DNA of 64,000 nucleotides from Baekduia alba (GCF_028416635.1 NZ_CP114013.1:5766001-5830000); one strand, 5' to 3'; shown: positions 34,207 to 43,163, numbered from the stretch's first letter. Made by a program: numbers and translations. The notes: a model not told the origin generated them from the letters alone.

Positions 34207-35993
34207 CGCCGCAGGGCCGAGCCGAAGTCGCCGAGCGAGCCCGGGCCCGCGTAGGTGACCGGCCCGCGCGTCTTGATCTCCTCGGGCTCCTCGTCCTTGG
34301 GCCGGCGCCGGCGGATCGCGACCAGCCCCGCCGCGACCGCGCAGCCCCAGAAGAAGCTCCACAGCACCCACGAGCCGATCGGCACGTGGCCGCCCGCGAC
34401 GAGGATCGTCCAGAACCAGATCCCGTGCGGCAGGTCGAGCGCGAACGCGTGGCCGTCGAGCGCGAAGACGAGCAGCAGCGGCGCGAGCGCCAGGACGACG
34501 ACCGCCAGCGACGCGCTGCGCGGCAGCCGCAGGTCCGGCGTCAGCGCCCAGAACCACAGGTGCAGGGCGGGGATCGCGAGCGCGGCCGCGTACGGGTTGC
34601 CGACCCACAGCGCCGTCGTCACGGCGAGCGTGGTGAGCCCGATGGCGATCACCGCGCCCGGCGCGTCGGGCTCCCGCCGGCGCGCGCGCAGCGCGCCCGA
34701 GGCGTGCAGCAGCGCGGGCCGAGCGACCAGCCAGCCGAGCGCGAACACCAGCAGGATCGCGAAGAGCGCGACCAGCGGTCCCCCGCCCAGCTCGAGCGCC
34801 GTGCCCGGGATCGGCGCCCTCGGCGCGACCGAGATCAGCCCGATCTTCGCCAGCAGGATCGCGAACGCGCACGCCAGCAGGAACGGGATCGCGCTGGACA
34901 GCGTCCAGACCGTCCACAGCCCCATCGGCTCGTGACGGCGGCGCAGGCGCGCGAGCGCGTCGACGCCCATGAGCAACGGCGGGATCAGCAGCGTCCCGAT
35001 GACGAGCCGCACCGCCCAGCCGGGCAGGACCTTGCCGCGGATGACGAGGTCGTCGCGCGGCGCGGCCGCGAAGTCGCGGAAGTTGTCCAGCGCGTAGAGG
35101 ACGCGCAGCGCCGCGCGCCCGAAGTGCTGCAGGCGGACCTCGCTCGTCCGCTCGTCGGCCGCCGGCGGCCGCTCGCCCGAGGACGACAGCAGCACCGCCG
35201 GTTGGCCGGCGCGCAGGAACTCGCCCTGCTCGGAGATCGTGGCTGGGACCGCCATCCGGCTCCACTGCGTCATCGCCCGCGGCGAGCCACCCTCGGTCCC
35301 GAGCTCGGCGTGCAGCGCGCGCTGCACCGTGCGCTGCAGCTGCAGCGGGGCCTGGCCGCGGCCGTTGGACATGCCGACGACGAACGGCCGCCGCGCGTCG
35401 CGGCCCGCCATGTCGCCGAGGACGACGATCCCGTCCGCGCGCCCCCCGAGGCGCTGCGCCGCCTCGCGCGCGCCGGCGGCGCCGCCGCTGCCGCCCGAGG
35501 TCGAGATGAACGTGATCGTCCGGCGCAGCCGTCCGTCGGCGGCGACGCGCGCGAGCTCGAGCAGCGCGGCGGTGGACGACAGCTCGGCCTGCGCGGGGTG
35601 GGCGGGATCGCCGTGCGCGGCGTCGCGGTGGGCGACCACGACCAGCGGCGGTCCCGGCTGGCCGGGACGCGTCGCGACGACGTTGATCAGGTCGCGCTTG
35701 CCGTCGATCGTGTCGCCCTCGAAGTGGTGCTCGGCGACGGTGCCCGGAACGGTCTCGCGCAGCCGCGCCGCGACGTAGCGCGCGAGGCGGTCGTCGCCGT
35801 CGCTGCCCGGCCGCCGGTCCGCGTAGACCTTGGCGAGATCGGTGAGCGTCTGCTGTGCCCGCAACCCGTCGAAGCCCTCCGGGCTTTGCGTCGTCCCGAT
35901 CGGCCGGGGCCGATCCTGGAGGGAGAACGCCGCCACGAGGAGCGCGAGGAGCACGGGCACGAACGCGACGCGATAGAGGCGCGGTTCGAGCAT
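34203..35993 (-). CDS. Degenerate M28-like peptidase domain fused to a multi-helix membrane domain
   Basis: 596 residues. One N-terminal helix, an extracytoplasmic domain with the M28 aminopeptidase outline (VVVAHRD at 118-124, TAALLELAR at 141-149, DMAGRD at 194-199), then about eight transmembrane helices from residue 325. Metal and catalytic positions look lost: the bridging-Asp segment reads AELSS, the Glu-Glu catalytic segment reads STSGGSGG (164-171), and the final HTP-x-D segment reads PPAADERT. Only His122-x-Asp124 and Asp194 remain. Probably a binding or regulatory pseudo-enzyme. Start at ATG 35993; translated with the sortase. Confidence 0.75.
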   Translation of the reverse strand: MLEPRLYRVAFVPVLLALLVAAFSLQDRPRPIGTTQSPEGFDGLRAQQTLTDLAKVYADRRPGSDGDDRLARYVAARLRETVPGTVAEHHFEGDTIDGKRDLINVVATRPGQPGPPLVVVAHRDAAHGDPAHPAQAELSSTAALLELARVAADGRLRRTITFISTSGGSGGAAGAREAAQRLGGRADGIVVLGDMAGRDARRPFVVGMSNGRGQAPLQLQRTVQRALHAELGTEGGSPRAMTQWSRMAVPATISEQGEFLRAGQPAVLLSSSGERPPAADERTSEVRLQHFGRAALRVLYALDNFRDFAAAPRDDLVIRGKVLPGWAVRLVIGTLLIPPLLMGVDALARLRRRHEPMGLWTVWTLSSAIPFLLACAFAILLAKIGLISVAPRAPIPGTALELGGGPLVALFAILLVFALGWLVARPALLHASGALRARRREPDAPGAVIAIGLTTLAVTTALWVGNPYAAALAIPALHLWFWALTPDLRLPRSASLAVVVLALAPLLLVFALDGHAFALDLPHGIWFWTILVAGGHVPIGSWVLWSFFWGCAVAAGLVAIRRRRPKDEEPEEIKTRGPVTYAGPGSLGDFGSALRR

Positions 35994-35998
35994 CCACC

Positions 35999-36004
35999 TA
36001 CAGT
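35999..36004 (+). promoter_or_regulatory. -10 box (TACAGT) for the response regulator operon
   Basis: TACAGT lies in the 23-nt gap between the divergent M28-like and regulator genes and ends 12 nt before ATG 36017; predicted leader about 6 nt. No convincing -35. Confidence 0.4.
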
Positions 36005-36016
36005 GTGTCTCACAGG

Positions 36017-36733
36017 ATGGCCGAACGCGCACCCAGAATCCTGCTGGCCGACGACGAGCAGTCGATCCAGACGCTCCTGAGCTTCCCGCTGCGCAAGGAC
36101 GGCTACGAGGTGACGACCGCCTCCGACGGCCGCGAGGCGCTGGCGCGCTTCCAGGAGGGCAAGTTCGACCTCGTGGTCCTCGACGTGATGATGCCGCGGA
36201 TGGACGGGCTGGAGGTGTGCCGCCGGATCCGGGCGCGCAACACGGTCCCGATCATCATGCTCACCGCCAAGGCCGAGGAGATCGACAAGGTCCTCGGGCT
36301 GGAGCTCGGCGCCGACGACTACATCACCAAGCCGTTCTCGCTGCGCGAGTTCCGCTCACGCGTCCGGGCCGCGCTGCGCCGCGCCGGGATGCAGACGCAG
36401 TCGGCCGATCCCGACGCCGACGAGCAGCCGCTCACCGTCCACGAGCTGGAGATCGACCCGGCCAAGCGCGCGGTGCGCGTGCGCGACACCACGGTCGAGC
36501 TGACGTTCGTGGAGTTCGAGATCCTCAACGCGCTGGCCCGCAACCCCGGCCGGGTCTTCACGCGCGACATGCTCCTCACGCGCATCTGGGGCGACAGCGC
36601 CTACCGGGACCCGCGCACGATCGACGTGCACATCCGGCATCTGCGCGAGAAGCTCGAGACCGACGCCAAGGACCCGGAGTACCTGTTCACGGTGCGCGGC
36701 GTGGGCTACCGCTTCAGAGACGAAGCGCGATAG
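36017..36733 (+). CDS. OmpR/PhoB-family response regulator
   Basis: 238 residues. Receiver domain (ADDEQ; phospho-Asp56 in VLDVMMPRMDG; Thr in MLTAKAEE; Lys in YITKPFS) and a C-terminal winged-helix DNA-binding domain (about 140-238, TVELTFVEFEILNALARNPG, RTIDVHIRHLREKL, VRGVGYRF). The start with MAERAPRILL is the first ATG that preserves the domain. It heads an operon with a histidine kinase and an HtrA-like protease, the same order as MprA-MprB-PepD in mycobacteria. Confidence 0.94.
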   Translation: MAERAPRILLADDEQSIQTLLSFPLRKDGYEVTTASDGREALARFQEGKFDLVVLDVMMPRMDGLEVCRRIRARNTVPIIMLTAKAEEIDKVLGLELGADDYITKPFSLREFRSRVRAALRRAGMQTQSADPDADEQPLTVHELEIDPAKRAVRVRDTTVELTFVEFEILNALARNPGRVFTRDMLLTRIWGDSAYRDPRTIDVHIRHLREKLETDAKDPEYLFTVRGVGYRFRDEAR

Positions 36734-36751
36734 TCACAATCAGCGCCGCGA

Positions 36752-38161
36752 ATGCGATCGCTGCGCACCCGACTGACGCTGTCGCTGTTCGTGATCGTCC
36801 TGGGGGCGGTCGCGATCGTGAGCGTCGGCGTCCTGAAGTCGCTCGACGGCGACCTGCGCGACGCGGCGCTCGAGCAGCTGATGACGACCGCGCGGATCAA
36901 CTCGCGCGGGATCGACATCGCGATCGACCGCGGGGACTCGGCCCGCCACATCGACACGCTCGTGCGCGACGCCGCCGACCAGGCCACCGCGCGGGTCACG
37001 CTGCTCGGCCTGTACTCCAACCCGGGCAACCTGCGCACCTACCCGAAGTCGGACTCGACGCGGCAGGTGGAGATCCGCGACCTCCAGTTCGACGTCGCGG
37101 TCGACGCGGCCCAGACCGGCCGGCCGCAGACCGCGGTCGAGGCCGGCGACGCGGGGCGCGTCGGCGAGGCCGCGGTCCCGCTGATCTACGAGGACCCGCG
37201 CACGCACAAGCGCGTCGTGGGCTCGGTGATCGTCTTCTCGCGGCCGCTGGACGTCGTCGACCGCGACCTCCAGGTCGTGCGCGACCGCGTCCTCACCGCG
37301 GCGCTCGCCGCGCTGGTCCTGGCCGCGCTGGCCGCGTGGATGGTCGCGCGCAACGTGTCGCTGCGCGTCCGGCGCCTGGAGGTGGTCGCCGACCGCGTCG
37401 CCCAGGGCGACCTGACCGCGCGCTTCCCGGTCGACGCGCACGACGAGCTCGGCCAGCTCGCCGACACGCTGGAGCAGATGCGCCGCCAGCTCGCCGAGCT
37501 CGACGACGCGCGCAAGCGCTTCATCGCGACCGCGTCGCACGAGCTGCGCACGCCGCTGTTCTCGCTCGGCGGGTTCCTCGAGCTGCTCGAGGAGGAGGAG
37601 CTCGACGAGGAGGACCGGCGCCGGTTCATCACGCAGCTGCGCCAGCAGGTCCTGCGCATGCAGAAGCTGGCCACCGACCTGCTCGACCTCTCGCGGCTGG
37701 AGGCGGGCTCGCTGGAGCTGCGGCGCGAGCCGACCGACCTGGGCGACGTCGCGCGCCTGGTCGCCGACGAGTTCGCGCCCGCGCTGGTCGCCCACGACGC
37801 GCACCTGGAGCTGCGGCTGCCGCCTGATCCCGTCGAGGCCGACTGCGACCCCGAGCGCGTCGCGCAGGTCCTGCGCATCCTCATCGACAACGCGATCACG
37901 CACACGCCGCCCGGCACCGACCTGGTGGTGTCGGCCTCGCGCCGCGGCGATCAGGCGCGCATGGGAGTGGGGGACTTCGGACCGGGTATCCACCGGACGA
38001 TGCTGCCCCGGATCTTCGAGCCGTTCGTGACCTCCGACGATGCCCAGGGGTCCGGCTTGGGCCTCGCGATCGCCAGCGAGCTGGCGGAGCGCATGGACGG
38101 CCGGCTCGCGGTGGACTCCCATCCGGGGCGCACGACGTTCACGCTGGAGCTGCCGGCATGA
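36752..38161 (+). CDS. Sensor histidine kinase, HAMP type
   Basis: 469 residues. Two transmembrane helices (about 8-28 and 182-200) bracket a roughly 150-residue external sensor region; HAMP 200-252; H-box [13 protein letters not shown] with His263; N box IDNAITH; G1 GVGDFGPGI; G2 GSGLGLAIA. It autophosphorylates and activates the adjacent OmpR-type regulator, probably in response to envelope conditions. The TGA overlaps the ATG of the protease gene. Confidence 0.94.
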   Translation: MRSLRTRLTLSLFVIVLGAVAIVSVGVLKSLDGDLRDAALEQLMTTARINSRGIDIAIDRGDSARHIDTLVRDAADQATARVTLLGLYSNPGNLRTYPKSDSTRQVEIRDLQFDVAVDAAQTGRPQTAVEAGDAGRVGEAAVPLIYEDPRTHKRVVGSVIVFSRPLDVVDRDLQVVRDRVLTAALAALVLAALAAWMVARNVSLRVRRLEVVADRVAQGDLTARFPVDAHDELGQLADTLEQMRRQLAELDDARKRFIATASHELRTPLFSLGGFLELLEEEELDEEDRRRFITQLRQQVLRMQKLATDLLDLSRLEAGSLELRREPTDLGDVARLVADEFAPALVAHDAHLELRLPPDPVEADCDPERVAQVLRILIDNAITHTPPGTDLVVSASRRGDQARMGVGDFGPGIHRTMLPRIFEPFVTSDDAQGSGLGLAIASELAERMDGRLAVDSHPGRTTFTLELPA

Positions 38162-39318
38162 CGCGTGCGGTCGCCGGGACGCTGGCGGCGATCGCGCTGG
38201 TCGCGACGGGGTGTGGGGGCTCGAGCAAGGACGACAACAAGACGGTCGCCTCGACGGTGGACCGCACGACCCGCGTCGAGGTCGTCAAGGGCGCCGACGC
38301 CGCCGGGCGGTTCGACCCGCAGGCGATCTACCGCCGCGACTCGCCGGGCGTCGTGACGATCCTGTCGGCCTTCGGCGACTCGGGCGGTTCGGCCGGCGAC
38401 GCCGGGCTCGGCTCCGGGTTCGTGATCTCCGCCGGCGGCGAGATCGCCACCAACGCGCACGTCGTCACCACCGGCGAGGGCGCGTCGATCCGCAAGGCGT
38501 CGCAGGTCTTCGTCCGCTTCGGCGACCGCAACCAGGTCAGCGGGCGGATCCTCGGCTTCGACCCGTTCTCCGACGTCGCGCTGGTCAAGGTCGACCCCGC
38601 GGGGCTGACGCTGCGCCCGCTGGGGCTCGGCTCGAGCGAGAACGTGAAGGTCGGCGAGCCGGTGGCCGCCATCGGCTCGCCGTTCGGCGAGGAGCGCTCG
38701 CTCTCGGTCGGCGTGATCTCGGCGACCGACCGCGCGATCGAGTCGCTCACCGGCTTCCAGACCTCGGGCGCGCTGCAGACCGATGCGGCGATCAACAGCG
38801 GCAACTCGGGCGGGCCGCTGCTGGACTCCGGCGGGCGCGTGCTCGGCATCAACTCCCAGATCCGCTCGTCGTCGGGCTCGGGCAGCGGCGTCGGGTTCGC
38901 GGTCCCGGTCGACGTGGTCCGGCGCTCGCTGGCCCAGCTGCGCAAGGCGGGCAAGGCCGAGTACCCGTACTTGGGCGTGTCGACCTCCGGCGTGTACCCG
39001 CAGCTCGCGGAGCGCTTCGACCTCGGCACCGATCACGGCGCGTGGATCCAGGAGGTCGTCGCCGGCGGGCCGGGCGACCGCGCGGGCCTGAAGGCCGGCG
39101 CGCGGCGCGAGACGTTCCAGGAGCAGCCGTGGCGCGTCGGCGGCGACGTCGTGACGAAGATCGACGGCGCGGACGTCCGCGAGGACGCCGATCTCGCGCG
39201 CTCGCTGGACGGCAAGGCGCCAGGAGGCAAGGTCAGGCTGACGCTTGTGCGCGACGGCGAGGCGCGCGATGTGACCGTGACGCTCGGAACCCGCCCGCTG
39301 CAGTCCCCGCGGGGGTAG
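38158..39318 (+). CDS. HtrA/DegP-like S1C serine protease, lipoprotein
   Basis: 386 residues. Lipobox LVATGCGG with Cys19 suggests membrane anchoring by lipid. Trypsin-like triad: His101 in TNAHVV, Asp139 in DVALVKVD, Ser217 in INSGNSGGPL. One PDZ domain follows (about 280-375). It probably degrades or refolds misfolded exported proteins. Co-transcribed with the two-component pair upstream, so protease output is likely part of an envelope-stress response. The TAG stop forms the first three bases of the next gene's -10 box. Confidence 0.93.
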   Translation: MTRAVAGTLAAIALVATGCGGSSKDDNKTVASTVDRTTRVEVVKGADAAGRFDPQAIYRRDSPGVVTILSAFGDSGGSAGDAGLGSGFVISAGGEIATNAHVVTTGEGASIRKASQVFVRFGDRNQVSGRILGFDPFSDVALVKVDPAGLTLRPLGLGSSENVKVGEPVAAIGSPFGEERSLSVGVISATDRAIESLTGFQTSGALQTDAAINSGNSGGPLLDSGGRVLGINSQIRSSSGSGSGVGFAVPVDVVRRSLAQLRKAGKAEYPYLGVSTSGVYPQLAERFDLGTDHGAWIQEVVAGGPGDRAGLKAGARRETFQEQPWRVGGDVVTKIDGADVREDADLARSLDGKAPGGKVRLTLVRDGEARDVTVTLGTRPLQSPRG

Positions 39319-39321
39319 GCT
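39316..39321 (+). promoter_or_regulatory. -10 box (TAGGCT) for treT, overlapping the upstream stop codon
   Basis: TAGGCT begins with the TAG stop of the protease gene and ends 7 nt before GTG 39329; leaderless start predicted. Confidence 0.5.
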
Positions 39322-39328
39322 CGGTCCC

Positions 39329-40633
39329 GTGCTCCAGCCCGTGACCCTGGGGTCCAAGACCCTCGCCGACTACACGCACATCTTCGGTCGGGACCAGATC
39401 GCGGAGATCCGCGAGCTCGCCGAGCCGTTGAAGGGCGCGCGCGTGGCGCACATCTCGGCGACGGCGTTCGGCGGCGGGGTCGCCGAGATCCTCTACACGT
39501 TGGTCCCGTTGATGAAGGACGTCGGGATCGACGTCGAGTGGCAGATCATCTACGGGCGCGAGGAGTTCTTCCACGCCACGAAGTTGATGCACAACGCGCT
39601 GCAGGGCGCCCCGGAGGACCTGACCCGCGAGCAATGGGACACGTGGCGCCGCTACAACGAGATGAACGCGAAGGAGCTGCCCGACGGATGGGACGTGGCG
39701 GTCGTGCACGACCCGCAGCCGGCGGCGCTCCACGGGCTCGTCCCTGAGAAGGCGCGCGGGTGGGTATGGCGCTGTCACATCGACCTCTCGACCCCGAACC
39801 CCGCGACGATCGACGAGCTGCTGCCCTACATCCGCGACTACCCGCAGACGCTGTTCCACATGGAGCAGTACGTGCCCGCCGGCCTCAAGGGCAGGGTCAA
39901 CGTCGTCCCGCCCGCCATCGACCCGCTGGCCCCCAAGAACATGGCCTTGTCGCCCGACGACGCGTCCTACGTCTGCGGCCAGTTCGGCATCGACGTGGAC
40001 CGGCCGCTGATGGTGCAGGTCTCGCGCTTCGACCCGTGGAAGGACCCGCTGGGCGTCATCGACGCCTACAAGCTGGTCAAGGAGGAGCGCCCGGACGTCC
40101 AGCTCGCACTCGTGGGCTCGATGGCCAGCGACGACCCCGAAGGCTGGGACTACTACAACGCGACCGTGGCACACGCCGACGGAGACCCCGACATCTTCAT
40201 CCTCAACAACTTCAACAACGTTGGCTCGATCGAGGTCAACGCCTTCCAGTCGCACGCCGACGTCGTCATCCAGAAGTCGATCCGCGAGGGCTTCGGGCTG
40301 ACGGTGAGCGAGGCCCTCTGGAAGAGCAAGGCCTTCGTCGGCGGCGACGTGGGCGGGATCCCGCTGCAGGTCGAGCAGGGCGTCACGGGCTATCTGGTCC
40401 GCTCGCCGGAGCAGTGCGCCGCGCGGTGCGCGGACATCCTCCAGGACCCGGCGCTGGGCAAGGCGCTGGGGCGGCGCGGCAAGGCGCACGTGCGCAAGCA
40501 CTTCCTGACGCCGCGCTACCTGCGCGACTACCTGAAGATCTTCAGCGAGCAGCTGGGCGTGTCGGCGCCGGGCACGGCGGCGACATCGTCGTCGCAGCCC
40601 GACTCGTCGTCCCTGGCGGAGGGAGCGGCATGA
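39329..40633 (+). CDS. treT: Trehalose glycosyltransferring synthase-like GT4 enzyme (TreT)
   Basis: 434 residues, GT-B fold. N-terminal AHISATAFGGGVAEILYTLV with the glycine loop, VVHDPQP, and WRCHIDLS (TreT-type acceptor pocket) are followed by the donor domain VSRFDPWKDPLGVIDAYK and the E-x7-E motif in SIREGFGLTVSEALW. TreT joins NDP-glucose and glucose to trehalose directly. GTG start behind the -10 hexamer. It overlaps otsA by 4 nt, so both trehalose routes are co-expressed. Trehalose phosphorylase-like activity is an alternative. Confidence 0.85.
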   Translation: MLQPVTLGSKTLADYTHIFGRDQIAEIRELAEPLKGARVAHISATAFGGGVAEILYTLVPLMKDVGIDVEWQIIYGREEFFHATKLMHNALQGAPEDLTREQWDTWRRYNEMNAKELPDGWDVAVVHDPQPAALHGLVPEKARGWVWRCHIDLSTPNPATIDELLPYIRDYPQTLFHMEQYVPAGLKGRVNVVPPAIDPLAPKNMALSPDDASYVCGQFGIDVDRPLMVQVSRFDPWKDPLGVIDAYKLVKEERPDVQLALVGSMASDDPEGWDYYNATVAHADGDPDIFILNNFNNVGSIEVNAFQSHADVVIQKSIREGFGLTVSEALWKSKAFVGGDVGGIPLQVEQGVTGYLVRSPEQCAARCADILQDPALGKALGRRGKAHVRKHFLTPRYLRDYLKIFSEQLGVSAPGTAATSSSQPDSSSLAEGAA

Positions 40634-42102
40634 CCGTGACCGGTGGTGAGAGCGACCGCCCGCTGATCCTGGTGTCCAACCGCGGGCCGGTCACCTACGA
40701 CGACGAGGGCGGCTTCAAGCGCGGCACCGGCGGCCTGGTGACGGCGCTGACCGGGCTGGCGGTGCACCGCGACGTGATCTGGATCGCGAGCGCGCTGACC
40801 GGCGGCGACAAGCAGCGCGTGGCGGAGGCCGACGGCAAGTCCTTCGAGGTCGACACGGCCGGCGAGGGGACCTTCCAGGTCCGCATGGTCGTCAGCGACG
40901 ACGACGCCTACGACCGCTTCTACAACATCTTCGCGAACCCGATGCTGTGGTTCATCCAGCACTACCTCTGGGACCTCTCCAACGCGCCGGACGTCCGGCG
41001 CCACGAGATCGAGGCCTTCGAGTTCGGCTACAACGTGGTCAACGAGGACTTGGCCAAGGCCGTGGTCGAGGAGATCGAGGGCGTCGAGGAGCCCGTCGTG
41101 ATGGTCCACGACTACCACCTCTACACCTTGCCCGGCCTGATCCGGAAGGCGCGGCCGGACGCGTTCCTCCATCACTTCGTGCACATCCCGTGGACGCAGC
41201 CGGACGCGTGGCGCGTGCTGCCGCGCGGGGTGCGGACCGAGATCTACGAGGGGCTACTGGCCAACGACATCATCGGGTTCCACACCCGGTCCTATCGCTG
41301 GAACTTCCTGCAGTGCTGCCGCGACCTGATGGACTTGGACGTGGACTTCAACGAGGGCATCGTGAAGTTCGAGGACCGCGAGGTCTGGGTTCGCGCCTAT
41401 CCGCTGCCGATCGACGCCGACGCGATCCGCCGCGTCGCGCAGAGCGAGCGCGTCGCGGAGTTCGAGGCCGAGCTGCTGCGCCGGCGCCGCGAGCACATCG
41501 TGCTGCGCGTCGACCGTGCCGACCTGTCCAAGAACGTGCTGCGCGGGTTCACCGCCTTCGACCTGTTCCTGGAGCAGCATCCGGAGTTCCGCGAGAAGGT
41601 GACGTTCGTCGCGCAGCTGATGCCGTCGCGCACCGACGTGCCCGAGTACGCCGAGTACCTGGAGCGCATCGAGGCGATCGTCGCCGTCGTCAACCACCGC
41701 CACGGCACGCCCGACTGGATGCCGATCCAGCTGAAGCTGAAGGACGACCTCGAAGATGCCGTCGCGGCCTACAAGAACTACGACGTCCTCCTCGTGAACG
41801 CCATGTTCGACGGCATGAACCTGGTCGCGAAGGAGGGACCGATGGTCAACGAGCGCCACGGCGTCTCGATCCTGTCCGAGAACACCGGCGCCCACGAGGA
41901 GCTCGGCGAGTACGCGCTCTCCGTCAACCCCTTCGACATCCAGGAGCTCGCCGACTCCATCCACGCCGCCCTGACGATGGCGCCGGCCGAGCGCGAGCGC
42001 CGCGCGCGAGGACTGCAGGAGATCATCACCTCCCGCAACCCCGGCGACTGGATCGACGACCAGATCGCCGACATCCGCAAGAAGGCGGGCGTGGAGGCGT
42101 AG
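40630..42102 (+). CDS. otsA: Trehalose-6-phosphate synthase (GT20)
   Basis: 490 residues. LILVSNRGPVTYD at the N-terminus, VHDYHLYTLPGLIRK, HHFVHIPWTQPDAWRVLP, and the donor-binding VDRADLSKNVLRGF match OtsA, which makes trehalose 6-phosphate from NDP-glucose and glucose 6-phosphate. The C-terminal NAMFDGMNLVAKEGPMVNE is also conserved. The acceptor loop DRADLSKN differs from the classical RLDxxKG, and pseudo-glycosyltransferases of this fold exist, so the acceptor is inferred. No otsB phosphatase is adjacent. Confidence 0.88.
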   Translation: MTVTGGESDRPLILVSNRGPVTYDDEGGFKRGTGGLVTALTGLAVHRDVIWIASALTGGDKQRVAEADGKSFEVDTAGEGTFQVRMVVSDDDAYDRFYNIFANPMLWFIQHYLWDLSNAPDVRRHEIEAFEFGYNVVNEDLAKAVVEEIEGVEEPVVMVHDYHLYTLPGLIRKARPDAFLHHFVHIPWTQPDAWRVLPRGVRTEIYEGLLANDIIGFHTRSYRWNFLQCCRDLMDLDVDFNEGIVKFEDREVWVRAYPLPIDADAIRRVAQSERVAEFEAELLRRRREHIVLRVDRADLSKNVLRGFTAFDLFLEQHPEFREKVTFVAQLMPSRTDVPEYAEYLERIEAIVAVVNHRHGTPDWMPIQLKLKDDLEDAVAAYKNYDVLLVNAMFDGMNLVAKEGPMVNERHGVSILSENTGAHEELGEYALSVNPFDIQELADSIHAALTMAPAERERRARGLQEIITSRNPGDWIDDQIADIRKKAGVEA

Positions 42103-42272
42103 AGCCGCGGCGCAGGCCCCGCACCGGCGGAGGACGCGTGCCGCGAACGGCGTGAGCGCGATCCGGGTCGGGGCGGACCCGAGATCGTCGACATCAGCTT
42201 GCTCCTCCGGGTGCGGATGCTCGCGCTGGCGATGCTGACGGCGGCGGGGCGTCGGCGCCAGAGCCGAGTGGC
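42103..42272. other. Intergenic region after otsA
   Basis: 170 nt between convergent genes, no coding potential seen. CGGGTC (42164-42169) and GACCCG (42176-42181) form a 6-bp hairpin with a 6-nt loop but no T-run; it could be a weak terminator. Confidence 0.3.
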
Positions 42273-42677
42273 TTAGGGGCGGAACTCGGCGCCCGACGGC
42301 GGCGGCGGGAGAGGCGGCGAGGCGGGCGGGCTCGACGGCGGGACGGCCGGCGGAGGAGGTGCGGCCGCGGCGGGGACCGGCTGCGCCTGCGGCTGACGGC
42401 GGCGGCGCGGCACGGCCTTGCGGTGGGCCGGGCGCGGGTGGCGCTTGGCCCGGATGTGCTTGGTCTTGGCGTGCGCCGGGTTCGGCTTCGGCTCGGGCGG
42501 CACCGTGGTCGTCGGCGCCTCGGCCGGCGTCGTGTCGAGCGGTGCGGCGACCGCCGGTGGCAGCGCCGGCTCGGTCGCGTGGAGATGCGGCCAGGCGAAG
42601 ATCAGGGCGAGGGCCAGCAGGACGGCGGCGGCGCGGGCCAGGTTGGCCCAGCGGAGGCGGTGGAGGAGGTCGGTCAT
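42273..42677 (-). CDS. Single-pass membrane protein with basic, Pro-rich tail
   Basis: 134 residues from ATG 42677, with GAGGGC just upstream. One helix (about 13-32, LARAAAVLLALALIFAWP), then an external or wall-spanning low-complexity region: Pro/Thr linker, a His/Lys/Arg block (HAKTKHIRAKRHPRPAHRK) and a Pro/Ser tail. No catalytic domain; the composition suggests electrostatic contact with wall polymers. Family unknown. Confidence 0.65.
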   Translation of the reverse strand: MTDLLHRLRWANLARAAAVLLALALIFAWPHLHATEPALPPAVAAPLDTTPAEAPTTTVPPEPKPNPAHAKTKHIRAKRHPRPAHRKAVPRRRRQPQAQPVPAAAAPPPPAVPPSSPPASPPLPPPPSGAEFRP

Positions 42678-42742
42678 GCCCTCGTGAGGTCCGCGGCGCT
42701 GCAAGCTCGCCCCCCGAGCGTCCTTGCCCGAACCAATGCCGC

Positions 42743-42748
42743 TATAGT
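42743..42748 (+). promoter_or_regulatory. -10 box (TATAGT) for rpsF
   Basis: TATAGT, the best -10 consensus match in the window, 28 nt before ATG 42777. The predicted leader is about 22 nt and contains a small GCCC-TCC-GGGC hairpin but no Shine-Dalgarno sequence. Confidence 0.5.
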
Positions 42749-42776
42749 CGTTCGCCGCCCTCCGGGCCCTCTCATC

Positions 42777-43163
42777 ATGCCTGAACAGAACCCCACTTAC
42801 GACCTCATGCTGCTCCTCGACACCTCCGCGGAGGAAGAGCAGCGCGCCAAGGTCCTCGCCGAAGCCGAGCGGATCCTGGAGAGCAACGACGCCACCATCG
42901 TCAGCAAGCACGACTGGGGCGTCCGCCGCACGGCGTTCGAGATCCGCCACAAGAACGACGCCGAGTACCACCTCCTGCAGTTCCAGGGTGGTCCTGAGGT
43001 CCCCGCCGCGGTCGGCCGCTACCTGCGGATCACCGACGGCGTCGTCCGCTTCCGCGTCATCAAGCTCCGCGCCGGCCTTCCGCCCGTGCCGGACCTCCGC
43101 GCCGCCAACGAGCCCGCTCCGGAGGCCGCCACCCCCGAAGCCGCGCCGGTCGAGCGCCTCTAA
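42777..43163 (+). CDS. rpsF: 30S ribosomal protein S6
   Basis: 128 residues. YDLMLLLDTSAEEEQRAKVL and the SKHDWGVRRTAFEIRHKNDAEY-type centre (quoted in part) are S6 hallmarks; the acidic/Pro C-terminal tail (ANEPAPEAATPEAAP) is longer than in E. coli. It binds S18 in the 30S platform. It is usually followed by ssb and rpsR on the same strand; here it ends in its own terminator and ssb is inverted. Confidence 0.96.
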   Translation: MPEQNPTYDLMLLLDTSAEEEQRAKVLAEAERILESNDATIVSKHDWGVRRTAFEIRHKNDAEYHLLQFQGGPEVPAAVGRYLRITDGVVRFRVIKLRAGLPPVPDLRAANEPAPEAATPEAAPVERL

